From assembly GCF_014641615.1 (NCBI RefSeq), contig NZ_BMIB01000007.1, positions 261 through 64,260 on the forward strand: DNA of 64,000 nt, in the 5' to 3' direction. The stretch's first letter is position 1. Each line of letters starts with the position of its first letter. The notes under the pieces are model-generated. The model saw only the letters and a list, made by a program, of their open reading frames with translations, searched no databases and had not been told where the DNA came from. The DNA comes from Filimonas zeae. GTDB lineage: Bacteria; Bacteroidota; Bacteroidia; Chitinophagales; Chitinophagaceae. The position numbers and the translations under genes were made by a program. Of this stretch, positions 1 to 8,824 are shown piece by piece.

Positions 1-9
1 ATCATCCAT

Positions 10-177
10 ACAACTGTCCCACTCAATGGGACATACGTCTCGATCAGTCAGACAGCTGTACCACTCAGTGGGATACACGTCCGAACCATCCGTACAGCTA
101 TCCCACTCAATGGGACATACGTCCCGATCAATCAGACAGCTGTACAAATCAGTGAGACACATACACGCGTCCGTTCT
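10..177. repeat. 42-bp tandem repeat with internal hairpins, at window edge
   Basis: Four contiguous units begin at 10, 52, 94 and 136, an exact 42-bp period. Units 1 and 3 resemble each other more than they resemble units 2 and 4, so there is an 84-bp higher-order period. Unit 1 contains a perfect 7-bp stem (TGTCCCA/TGGGACA, loop CTCAA, 15-33); the stem is kept in units 2 and 3 and is degenerate in unit 4. Because 42 is divisible by 3, one frame encodes degenerate 14-residue repeats, but no recognisable protein results. The array may continue to the left of the window. From 254 to 330 nothing is seen. Confidence 0.8.
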
Positions 178-330
178 TCAGTACTGTTTTACAGCATGTA
201 GGTTAACAAAGTGTTCTCAGAACACTGCTGTTCGGGATATAATAAAAATATAGCGTTTGATATACCGGCAAAAGAAGGAGTTGGTGAAGAGGCACCAGTT
301 ATATTTTGCTGTATTAGAGATATTTATAGA

Positions 331-3278
331 TCAAATCAGTCGCTCTTCCAATGCATATTTCCAGGTTATAAAACCTTTTTGTTCGTTATTATAATCATGC
401 ATTATCCGGCTGAAATTTTCTGGCGGTGCAGCGATAAAAGCCTGGCGACCTTGTTTCCGGATGATATCCAGCTGCTTGTCTAATTCTTTCAAGTATACTG
501 GCAGCAGCGACAACTGCTTTTCAAAATGCCATAAGTAACTGGCTTCTTCGGTATCCAGGGTTTCTAATATCACATGGTACATAGCTTCCCCTTTAAGTAA
601 AAACACAAAGGAGAATGGTTGAAGTACAAATCTGATTTTCAGGATGTCTCCTGCATGTTTTTCAGAAAGATAGCGGAGTTGTTGATGATGTTTGAAGTGG
701 GACTGCTTTAGTATCTCTGCAATCAACTCTTCTCCGGTTTCATAAAGAGATTGCCCACTTTGCAGTTGGTTTATGTCCAATATATTTTGTTCAGGTAGCG
801 GGGATTTGCTCAGCATTGTTTTTGTAACAAATCTGAATCGTACGCCTTCTATCACTTCTTTATTGATTTTCTTAAAATCAGGTGAATCAGCAGATTGTGA
901 TACCAGTTTTCCATTTTCCAGCTCCGCGTATATGGAAACAGTAACATTCGGGCTTTTCAACACTTTAATAAAATAGGGCTTTAATACATCAAATTCTGGT
1001 CTGATATCTTCATGCTCTATTTCAAATTCTACTTTCTCATCCGGCTCTTTGCAGATGTAGGAAAACCCGATGACTCCGTATCTGAATTCAAGGGATTCCA
1101 CAGGAACTTTGATTTCTTTTTCTATAGTAAGAGTGTTGCTTTTAGCAACAGTACTTTCTTCTTCTACCGGATCTTCAAACAACGATATTTGACGGATTAG
1201 CTTCCTGTAATACATATTCCTCTTTAGGAAGAGCTTGTTTAGATATTCAATCCTGATATCCCGGTAGTCATAAATGACAGGTGTTATTTCTGATCTTTGT
1301 ACCCGTCCGATATATTGGATCAGCTTCCCTTCAAAAGAGAAAGGATAAACCAGAAACAGACAGGTTGCATTGTCAAGATCAGTTCCTTCTCCAAAAAACT
1401 GCCCTGTGGTGATCAGGATCTGATAGTTTCCTGATTTCAGACGCTTCCATTTTGCTTCACGATCAGGGATGCTATCATCTCCACTCAAAGTAACAGTTTC
1501 GTAAGATTGTTTCAGATATTGATGTAAAGAGTCAATGTGTTCCTTACGTTCGGTTAGAACAACTGCACGCTTTCCACTACTTAGTTCTGTGGTAATATCC
1601 TTAATAATCAAATTGTTTCTGGCCGAATCATGTACCAGAATTTTAGATAAAGTTTCAAACCTATCTGTTTTATGATTAAATGGTACATCAAGAAATGTAT
1701 CTCGTACAACTATCCTTGCATACGAGCGTCTGGTTATTTGCTGACTGCTTATTTCGGCTATGATATCGCCAAATAAATGGAAATGATTCTGGAGTTATTG
1801 TATTTTCGAAACGGGGTTGCAGTAAGCCCATATAAGTAATAGCTATTGAGTTGCTGAATAGTGTTGCGATAACTTTCCGCAGGAATATGATGACACTCGT
1901 CAATTAATACTGTTCCGAATGCTGTGGTAAGATCAACGTTAGATTTGCTGTCCAGCAGCTTTGCCAGACTTTGAATAGTTGCAAGTGTTACCAGTTTTCC
2001 GGGCTTATGTTTGCCCTGTCCAATTCTTCCTATTTCGTGATCAGGAATGCCGAGAAAAGTGGTAATCCGTTCTGCCCATTGATCCATCAGCTGCTTTCTG
2101 TGTACTACAATAAGTGCCGGTTGCTGTTTATCTGCAACTATTTTTAATCCAATCAAAGTTTTACCGGAGCCGGGAGGTGAAACTATAATTCCGATGTCCT
2201 TTTTTTCTGTTGCAGACGCTCCGGATTGTTGATACTCCCGTAAGGTTGCTTCAAACCTAAAGAACTGGTGAGGCTTTTTGTTGCGCTGATCTTCTAATTG
2301 GTATGGAATATTCTGCTTCCGGCAGAACCGGATTAGTCGCCCCGTAAAACCACGTGGAATAACCACATGATTTCGGGCTTCTTCAATAAGTCTGAAATAA
2401 CGTTTACTTCCGTAGGTACTTTTACCCGTTTTCTGTTTGATGACAAACTCAGTATTAGCAAAGTTCAATTCTTCTCTTAAATAGTTAATGAGAAGGATAG
2501 GCAAGCCATTTCTGACTATGCTGATAACATTATTCAGCTTTATACCTAAGCCCAGATTTGTGTTTGTTGATAATACAAGATCTTCTGGCTTATCATAAAG
2601 CTTGTCTAAAATAGCTATCGGTACTCTCTGTATGGTTGTAAGAAATTGCCACTGGTTGGGGTAAGCCTCCATGTTGTCGGGATTAATGAAAACACTATTC
2701 CCTTTCTCCATAGCCGGTTTATGAAAAGGCAATGCTATGAGATTGCCCAGCCCTTTTCCAGAAAGAATGTTCTGATTGGGAAAGAGCCTGTCAAAGCTGG
2801 AGCTTTTATCGAAGGTTGAAATAACACCTGCTTGTGTTAACAATGACAGGATTATTTTTCTACTTTTTATTGCAGGGTAAGGTTGCTCAAAGAATATCCA
2901 GACGTGAGCACCGTTACCGAAACGCGAACGTTCAAGGTAAGCGGGGATATTGTTATGCTGGCAAAGAGATTGAAATTTTCTGCTGTCATCTGCCCAGTTT
3001 TCTTCATCAAAGTCAGCTGCTATGAACCACGATGTATTGTCAATCAAAAGCGGGTATATGCCGATTAGTTAGTTTCCTTGCAGATGTTTCTCTATTTGCT
3101 CTTTAGTTAAGAATTGGTAAGTCTTTTCAGAAAAATTACCGAGGGTTCCACCTCGCATTTTATGCACCTTGTACCGATATGGATCAAAATGATAAGCTGG
3201 CATGTAGCCAGACTTACCGCCTTTTTCCCAATGTAAAGCAAATAAATCTTCCCGCCCTTTGAAGAGGGGCGTAAACAA
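331..3278 (-). pseudogene. Decayed TOTE-type primase-helicase (AEP primase + DEAD/DEAH helicase)
   Basis: Three open segments on the minus strand together make one protein. The first (3278-3069) carries the family N-terminal FKGREDLFALHW-type block and ends at an in-frame TAA (3071-3069). The second (3068 to about 1770) continues in the same frame with IGIYPLL, an archaeo-eukaryotic primase block (AADFDEENW, then GNGAHVWIFFE), Walker A (PPGSGKT), DECH and the LTATPF helicase motif. Around 1768-1770 a single G is missing from a G run, shifting the frame; the third segment runs on with GDIIAEI and motif VI (QYIGRVQR) to the stop at 331. No ATG exists upstream of 3278; the frame stays open back to the toxin stop codon, with only a TTG at 3278. 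The family name is from memory of such proteins in conflict (defence) systems. Sequencing error or recoding cannot be excluded, but two lesions plus a poor start favour a pseudogene. Confidence 0.8.
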
Positions 3279-3428
3279 TATTAAATCGTCCTGTGATAGT
3301 TGAATATTATTGTGTTTGTTTAGTACCCATAAAGTTATCCAATTATACCCAATTAGGAAGGAGGGGGATGAGACTGTATTGCTCTTTGATTCTACTTTCT
3401 GGTAAACGGTAAATGTGTTGCGCCGGGA

Positions 3429-3767
3429 TTATTTGGTTAGCGCTTTTAATAAGTCAAGCAGCTGCTTTGGCTTTACAGTTGCCTGATCTGCTTTATCAAA
3501 AATACTTAGAAGAACTACTCGTTCGTTTATAACCTGGACAAAATATACAATCCGGGCTCCACCACTTTTTCCAGTATTTTTTGATGCTATAGCTAAGCGG
3601 ACCTTGTAACAATCATGTCCTAATGGATCTATGCTTTTAATAGAAAGGGGATTTTCCTCTAATTCGTCTAATAAGGCTGAAAATTCCTGCTTAAGTGAAG
3701 GATACTTTTTTACCAGCTTTTTAAGTTGTTTATCAAAGCTGGGAATTGTTTCAACACTATAGTTCAT
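3429..3767 (-). CDS. RelE/ParE-type toxin of a type II toxin-antitoxin pair
   Basis: 112 residues, the usual size of RelE/ParE-fold toxins. The sequence has the family layout: an N-terminal helical hairpin (FDKQLKKLVKKYPSL), a middle NPLSIKSIDPLGHDCYKVRL strand segment and a late basic RIVYFVQVINERVVLLSIF strand pair followed by a C-terminal helix. RelE-like members cleave ribosome-bound mRNA and ParE-like members poison gyrase; which applies here cannot be told. The start overlaps the 3' end of the upstream antitoxin gene by 11 nt, so the two are translated as a pair. Its stop codon is in frame with the open stretch leading into the primase-helicase relic. Confidence 0.8.
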   Translation of the reverse strand: MNYSVETIPSFDKQLKKLVKKYPSLKQEFSALLDELEENPLSIKSIDPLGHDCYKVRLAIASKNTGKSGGARIVYFVQVINERVVLLSIFDKADQATVKPKQLLDLLKALTK

Positions 3768-3978
3768 TGAGTAGGAGGCGGGCAGAACGGGTTTTAACTT
3801 TACCTGTCTTCACTTTTTCGGCAAGACTATGGGCTTGCTTTGCTTCATGCAACTCTTCCAGAGCTTTAAGGTCTGATTTGGTAACAACCTTTGCCCCCTC
3901 AACATAAGAATATCCCTTTACACGATTGTAAAAGCTAATTCCCTGTTCAGTATCTGGTATGTCTAGAATAAGTTTCAT
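3757..3978 (-). CDS. Antitoxin partner of the RelE/ParE-type toxin
   Basis: The ATG at 3978 gives 73 residues; an upstream GTG at 4002 would add 8 but lacks support. The protein begins MKLILDIPDTE, a beta-strand start typical of ribbon- or AbrB-like antitoxins, and is rich in Lys/Glu helices towards its C-terminus (LKALEELHEAKQAHSLAEK), as expected for the toxin-wrapping part. It precedes and overlaps the toxin gene by 11 nt, the common antitoxin-first order. I do not recognise the exact antitoxin family, so the role rests mainly on position and size. Such antitoxins commonly repress their own promoter; no operator was identified. Confidence 0.65.
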   Translation of the reverse strand: MKLILDIPDTEQGISFYNRVKGYSYVEGAKVVTKSDLKALEELHEAKQAHSLAEKVKTGKVKTRSARLLLNEL

Positions 3979-4154
3979 TTGCTTACTTATACCGCATAAC
4001 ACGGCTTTTCCTACTACAATAATAACTTTTTTTTCGCGCAGCGGAAGCCAGTAACACCGTTAAAATTCAAGAAGCAACTGATAATGTATATTGAAAGATA
4101 ACACCAGGGGTATAAGAAACTGCCACGACCGCGTATAAGGCACTTCACTTCCAG

Positions 4155-4192
4155 GCAAAAAAGAAGCCTGTAAGTCAGTCACTTACAGGCTT
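4155..4192 (-). terminator. Rho-independent terminator downstream of tRNA-Phe
   Basis: A perfect 12-bp stem (AAGCCTGTAAGT with ACTTACAGGCTT, 5-nt loop, 4164-4192) is followed on the minus strand by a T-rich run (4155-4163). It starts 5 nt after the tRNA 3' end. From 4003 to 4154 nothing else is seen. Confidence 0.85.
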
Positions 4193-4196
4193 TTCG

Positions 4197-4269
4197 TGGT
4201 GTGAGCCGGGATCGAACCGGCGACACAAGGATTTTCAGTCCTTTGCTCTACCGACTGAGCTACCGCACC
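4197..4269 (-). tRNA. tRNA-Phe (GAA)
   Basis: A 73-nt cloverleaf is readable: acceptor GGTGCGG, D-arm GCTC...GAGC, anticodon stem AAGGA/TCCTT with loop CTGAAAA (anticodon GAA), and T-arm GCCGG/CCGGC with loop TTCGATC. CCA is not encoded: the discriminator A is followed by CGA, usual for Bacteroidota. The acceptor stem has a C5/A68 mismatch and a G7-T66 wobble. A consensus promoter lies just upstream and a strong terminator just downstream, so this is a monocistronic, apparently functional gene. Confidence 0.95.
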
Positions 4270-4312
4270 ATCCTTTTCCGTTTCGGTACTTTGTTTTTCC
4301 CGTTGCGGGATG

Positions 4313-4342
4313 CAAAGATAAGAGAATGTTTTAATTCACAAA
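4313..4342 (-). promoter_or_regulatory. Bacteroidota-type promoter of tRNA-Phe
   Basis: On the minus strand TTTG (4342-4339) is followed after 18 nt by TATCTTTG (4320-4313), matching the -33 TTTG / -7 TAnnTTTG consensus. The tRNA starts 43 nt further on. Confidence 0.7.
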
Positions 4343-4381
4343 CCTTTTTGCAGTTTTTTTATTTAAAATCCTGAAAAATAA

Positions 4382-5149
4382 TCAGTTGATTAATTTCAGT
4401 ACACCGTCCCACAGTTGTTTACGTTGTTGCAGGGCGGCCAGAGATGCTTCTGTTGCCTCTTTCCATTTGTTCCCGTCGCTTCCGCACAGTTCGCTTACCA
4501 TTTCCATGGCCAGGTGGCTGTGGTGGTCGCCATCCACCTCTATATGCCTTTCCAGGTAGTACCGGAAGGTGCTTACCTGTGGGTGACTTTCAGAAAGTTC
4601 TTTTACCATGCTAATGAACATGCCTGGTATCAGGTCTTCCCGGCCGAAAGTGAAAACGGCGGCCTGCACATGTGCAGGAGCATTCTCTATAACCGAGAAC
4701 GTATAATTCACGAATTGTTGTGTGCTGGCGGGTAAATTTTCTGCGGCTAAGGCCTGCTGAACGGTAGCACCGTTTTGCAGACTGTTTAAGAAGCCTTGTA
4801 CGGGGACAGTATCGGCACCCATCTGGTCCATCGCTTTCAGGTACAGTTCAAAATGGCTCATGCGTACGCCATTTTCATCTATATCCGTTTCTTCACCCAG
4901 TACTATTTCGTTAATCAGGTAGCGGGTGTTGCCATTGCCCTGCGGAACCCATGGAAGGGTTACGCAGGTTAAATGACGTTGTAACGACTTCAGGAGCGAC
5001 ATAAAATCCCACACAGCATACACGTGCTGTTGGGTAAATGTGCGTATGTGATCTATGTTTTGCAGGCTGTTATACAGTGGGTGGTTAACCAGTTGTTCAC
5101 GCACCGGCTGCAAAGCAGCCTGCAAAGTTTGTATGTGTTGAGATTCCAT
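4382..5149 (-). CDS. DUF3050 family protein
   Basis: 255 residues, full length for DUF3050, a widespread bacterial family with a predicted all-helical, heme-oxygenase/TENA-like fold. Recognisable blocks are HPLYNSLQNIDHIRTFTQQHV with VWDFMSLLKSLQ near the N-terminus, the acidic LGEETDIDENG segment, and FRYYLERHIEVDGDHHSHLA near residue 200, whose histidines and acids could bind metal or cofactor. The biochemical role is not established. The gene starts 14 nt after the asnS stop on the same strand and is probably co-transcribed with it. Confidence 0.85.
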   Translation of the reverse strand: MESQHIQTLQAALQPVREQLVNHPLYNSLQNIDHIRTFTQQHVYAVWDFMSLLKSLQRHLTCVTLPWVPQGNGNTRYLINEIVLGEETDIDENGVRMSHFELYLKAMDQMGADTVPVQGFLNSLQNGATVQQALAAENLPASTQQFVNYTFSVIENAPAHVQAAVFTFGREDLIPGMFISMVKELSESHPQVSTFRYYLERHIEVDGDHHSHLAMEMVSELCGSDGNKWKEATEASLAALQQRKQLWDGVLKLIN

Positions 5150-5163
5150 GGATACGTTTACAA

Positions 5164-6600
5164 TTAAAATTCACAGTTTTTCGGCGTACGTGCAAAGGCA
5201 ATTACGTCGCGGATGTTGGTCATACCGGTAACAAACAATACAATACGCTCAAAGCCTAATCCAAAGCCGGCGTGTGGCACTGTACCAAAGCGGCGGGTAT
5301 CCAGGTACCAGCTCATTTCTTCTACAGGTACGTGCATTTCACGCATACGTTGTTCCAGCAGTTCCAGCCTTTCTTCCCTTTGTGAGCCGCCTACTATTTC
5401 GCCAATGCCAGGAGCCAGTATGTCCATTGCGGCAACGGTTTTACCATCGTCGTTCTGGCGCATGTAAAAGCTCTTGATGTCTTTGGGGTAGTTGGTAACA
5501 ATCACTGGTTTTTTAAAATGTTTTTCTACCAGGTAACGCTCATGCTCGCTCTGCATATCAATACCCCATTTCACTTCGTACTGAAATTTCTTCTTTTTGT
5601 ACGCAGGGCTGTTCAGCAGAATATCAATGGCTTCGGTATAAGTAATTCTTTCAAAACCGTTGTTCAGTACAAACTCCAGCTTTTCTATCAGTCCCAGTTC
5701 GCTGCGTTTATCCTGTGGCAGTTGCTTTTCTTCTTCCACCAGGCGTTGCGCCAGAAACTCCAGGTCTTCGCGGTTATGGTCCATTGCGTACTGAATAATG
5801 TACTTAATGAACTTTTCGGCGAGGTCCATGTTATCTTCCAGATCATAGAAGGCCATTTCCGGTTCAATCATCCAGAATTCAGCCAGGTGTCGCGTTGTGT
5901 TACTGTTTTCCGCACGGAAAGTGGGCCCGAATGTGTATATCTCGCTAAAGGCCATGGCACCAAGTTCTCCTTCCAGCTGACCGCTTACGGTAAGGTTGGT
6001 GCTTTTGCCAAAGAAGTCTTCTTTAAAGTTTACACTGCCGTCATCATTCAGTGGCGGATTGGTAGCAGGCAGTGTGGTAACGCGGAACATTTCGCCCGCA
6101 CCTTCGGCATCGCTGGAGGTGATGATAGGCGTATGCAGATATACAAAACCCTGTTCGTTAAAGAATTTATGTACAGCAAAAGCCAGGCTGTGTCTTACGC
6201 GGAATATGGCACCAAAGGTGTTGGTGCGGAAGCGCAGGTGCGCTATCTCACGTAAAAACTCAGGGCTGTGTCTTTTGGGTTGCAGCGGGTATTTTTCTGC
6301 ATCACTGTCGCCCAGTATATCCAGCTGTTTTGCTTTTACTTCTACTGTTTGTCCTTTACCCACGCTGGCTACCACTTCACCTGTAACACGCAGCGAAGCC
6401 CCGGTGGTAATGCGTTTCAGCGTAGCATCATCCAGCTGACCCAGTTCAACCACAATCTGAAGATTATTATTGGTACTGCCATCGTTTAACGCTATAAACT
6501 GATTGTTGCGGAAAGTACGCACCCAACCCATTACCGTAACTTCCTGGCCTATCGTGTCGCCGGCCAGCAATGCTTTAATTTTTACTCTGTTGTTAAACAT
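5164..6600 (-). CDS. asnS: Asparagine--tRNA ligase
   Basis: 478 residues. It charges tRNA-Asn with asparagine in the cytosol. The N-terminal OB-fold anticodon-binding domain is visible (VTVMGWVRTFRNNQF at about residues 20-35), followed by the class II catalytic core with motif 2 (FRAENSNTTRHLAEFWMIEP) and motif 3 near the C-terminus (GFGLGFERIVLF). AsnRS rather than AspRS is indicated by overall length and the FRAENSNTTRHLAEFWM motif 2. The ATG at 6600 is the natural start. A DUF3050 gene follows 14 nt downstream. The upstream region is shared with divergently transcribed rho. Confidence 0.97.
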   Translation of the reverse strand: MFNNRVKIKALLAGDTIGQEVTVMGWVRTFRNNQFIALNDGSTNNNLQIVVELGQLDDATLKRITTGASLRVTGEVVASVGKGQTVEVKAKQLDILGDSDAEKYPLQPKRHSPEFLREIAHLRFRTNTFGAIFRVRHSLAFAVHKFFNEQGFVYLHTPIITSSDAEGAGEMFRVTTLPATNPPLNDDGSVNFKEDFFGKSTNLTVSGQLEGELGAMAFSEIYTFGPTFRAENSNTTRHLAEFWMIEPEMAFYDLEDNMDLAEKFIKYIIQYAMDHNREDLEFLAQRLVEEEKQLPQDKRSELGLIEKLEFVLNNGFERITYTEAIDILLNSPAYKKKKFQYEVKWGIDMQSEHERYLVEKHFKKPVIVTNYPKDIKSFYMRQNDDGKTVAAMDILAPGIGEIVGGSQREERLELLEQRMREMHVPVEEMSWYLDTRRFGTVPHAGFGLGFERIVLFVTGMTNIRDVIAFARTPKNCEF

Positions 6601-6661
6601 TGTACCAATACTTTAGAAATGTGATTTTTTAATAAACGGCTTATGACAACCGAAAAGTCAG

Positions 6662-6669
6662 CAAAGATA
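6662..6669 (-). promoter_or_regulatory. -7 element upstream of asnS
   Basis: The minus strand has TATCTTTG (6669-6662), a perfect TAnnTTTG match, about 60 nt before the asnS start. The -33 element is weak. The rest of the 319-nt divergent asnS-rho spacer (6601-6919) is AT-rich with no other clear element; no promoter consensus for rho was recognised. Confidence 0.45.
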
Positions 6670-6919
6670 GTTTACTGTGCGGTGCAGAAAATTCCGTTTT
6701 TGGCTTCTATTTACCTAAAAATTTGCTAACAACTGATAATTTTTTGCGGTTTTAAAACATTTTACGTTAACATTGCAATTGGAAACAAGCTGATTTGTTC
6801 AATGCCACTGCCTCACAGCTCGCCTGTTTTCTTTAAATCAATCGGATTTTTCTTTCAACTTTATTATTGTTAAAACGTAATTAAACGATTTACACACTCA
6901 CTTCTTTTTTACATTTACT

Positions 6920-8671
6920 ATGTATGACATTTTGCAATTGAACGACATGTTAGTTCCTGAATTGCTTGATATTGCCGAGCAACTACAGATTGCCAACTCC
7001 AAAAAATTAGATAAGCAGGAACTCATTTACAAGATACTCGATAAACAAGCGGTTATGGCAAGCGAAAAAAAAGACACCTCAGCCTCTGCTGACAAAGGAA
7101 AACGCAAGCGCATTGTAAAAGCCAGCACAACTAACACTACTGAAGAAGCCGAAGTAATGACCGAAGCTCCCAAACACGATAAAGCTGCTACAGCTGAACC
7201 TTCCGGATCTGATGTTAAAAAACGTGTTCGTAAGGCTGTGAAGTCTGAGAATGCATCAGAAGAGGAAGCACACGAAGCGGAAGCAATTGCTGAAGAAGCA
7301 CCTAAAGCAAAAGCCACCAAAGCTGCTCCTGCACCGGTTGCAGAAGAAGAGGATGAAGATGATGCAGAAGGTGAAGAGCCACGTAACGGCCACAGCAATA
7401 CAAAGCCACAATACAAATACGAAGAAACTACTCCCGAAGATATGGCCAACATGCTGGCTCTGGCGGACTTGATTGCCCCCCAGCTGGCTGACAGCGGCCC
7501 CAAGCCGATCATCTATAAAAAAGAGAAGGAAAAAGAACCTGTATTCAACATCGAGTTTGATGGTATTATACAAGGGGAAGGTGTATTGGAAATGATGCCT
7601 GATGGGTATGGTTTCCTCCGCTCTTCTGATTACAATTACCTCTCTTCTCCGGATGATGTCTATGTTTCTCCATCACAGATAAAATTATTCGGTTTAAAAA
7701 CCGGCGATACTGTATACGGTTCTGTTCGTCCTCCTAAAGAAGGTGAAAAATATTTCGCTCTGCTGAAGGTGGAAAGTATTAATGGTAAAGGTCCTGATGA
7801 AGTGCGCGACCGCGTTCCTTTCGATTACCTTACTCCGTTGTTCCCTTTCCAGAAACTGAACCTGTTTACTACACCTTCTAACTACAGCACACGTATCATT
7901 GATCTGTTTGCCCCTATAGGTAAAGGTCAGCGTGGTTTAATTGTAGCGCAGCCTAAGGTGGGTAAAACCGTACTGCTGAAAGAAGTAGCCAACGCCATTG
8001 CACAAAACCACCCGGAGTGCTATCTGATGGTAGTGCTGATTGATGAACGTCCGGAGGAAGTTACCGATATGGAGCGCAGCGTAAAAGCTGAAGTAATTGC
8101 TTCTACGTTTGATGAGCCTGCTGAAAAGCACGTAAAGGTTTCTACCATTGCTTTACAGAAAGCAAAAAGACTGGTAGAGTGCGGTCATGATGTAGTTATT
8201 CTGCTGGATTCTATCACCCGTCTGGCACGTGCACACAACACTGTGGCACCTGCTTCCGGTAAAGTATTATCCGGTGGTGTGGAAGCAAACGCAATGCAGA
8301 AACCCAAGCAGTTCTTTGGTGCAGCCCGTAAAATTGAGCATGGTGGTTCATTAACCATTCTGGCTACTGCACTTATTGAAACCGGTTCTAAAATGGACGA
8401 GGTTATCTTTGAAGAATTTAAAGGTACCGGTAACATGGAATTACAGCTGGATCGCCGCCTGGCTAACAGACGTATCTATCCTGCTATCGACCTGGTTTCT
8501 TCTTCTACCCGCCGCGACGATCTGTTGCTGGAGAAAGAAGTATTACAGCGTATGAACCTGCTGCGTGTGTTCTTAAACGACATGAATACCGAAGAAGCAA
8601 TGAACGAATTGCTGAAGCGTATGCGTGGTACCAAAAGCAACGAAGAGTTTCTGGCCAGCATGAACGGTTAA
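6920..8671 (+). CDS. rho: Transcription termination factor Rho
   Basis: 583 residues, a hexameric RNA-dependent ATPase that terminates transcription. Order: Rho_N helical domain (residues 1-45, LQLNDMLVPELLDIAEQL), a long low-complexity Lys/Ala/Glu segment (about 45-205), cold-shock-like RNA-binding domain (GVLEMMPDGYGFLRS onward), then the ATPase core with Walker A (AQPKVGKT, near residue 345), Walker B (VVILLDSITRLAR) and the Q/R-loop part (SGGVEANAMQKPKQFFGAAR). E. coli Rho is about 419 residues; the extra length is the N-terminal insertion seen in many Bacteroidota and Actinobacteria. It is followed by a strong hairpin terminator. Confidence 0.97.
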   Translation: MYDILQLNDMLVPELLDIAEQLQIANSKKLDKQELIYKILDKQAVMASEKKDTSASADKGKRKRIVKASTTNTTEEAEVMTEAPKHDKAATAEPSGSDVKKRVRKAVKSENASEEEAHEAEAIAEEAPKAKATKAAPAPVAEEEDEDDAEGEEPRNGHSNTKPQYKYEETTPEDMANMLALADLIAPQLADSGPKPIIYKKEKEKEPVFNIEFDGIIQGEGVLEMMPDGYGFLRSSDYNYLSSPDDVYVSPSQIKLFGLKTGDTVYGSVRPPKEGEKYFALLKVESINGKGPDEVRDRVPFDYLTPLFPFQKLNLFTTPSNYSTRIIDLFAPIGKGQRGLIVAQPKVGKTVLLKEVANAIAQNHPECYLMVVLIDERPEEVTDMERSVKAEVIASTFDEPAEKHVKVSTIALQKAKRLVECGHDVVILLDSITRLARAHNTVAPASGKVLSGGVEANAMQKPKQFFGAARKIEHGGSLTILATALIETGSKMDEVIFEEFKGTGNMELQLDRRLANRRIYPAIDLVSSSTRRDDLLLEKEVLQRMNLLRVFLNDMNTEEAMNELLKRMRGTKSNEEFLASMNG

Positions 8672-8697
8672 AAAGTACTTACTAAATCTTACAATAG

Positions 8698-8735
8698 AAA
8701 ACGACCGGCATTAAGCCGGTCGTTTTGTTTTATGA
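8698..8735. terminator. Terminator between rho and the S9 peptidase gene
   Basis: A perfect 12-bp stem (AAAACGACCGGC / GCCGGTCGTTTT, loop ATTAA) starts about 27 nt after the rho stop and is flanked by A- and T-runs, so it may act on both converging genes. Confidence 0.85.
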
Positions 8736-8824
8736 TATTGTCTTGTAATCCAGTTGAAGTAAGCCTTTGTTGCTGTATACGTACTGCTACAGCAGATCTC
8801 AGACCATAGCATTTCGCTGATTTA

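Noticed and set aside
10..177. CRISPR array at the left edge
   Set aside because: Units follow each other without unique spacers and differ between copies in the way of a minisatellite; no cas gene is present.
5518..6255. 245-codon plus-strand ORF
   Set aside because: It lies opposite asnS, whose motifs are complete; no domain or start signal is seen in the antisense frame.
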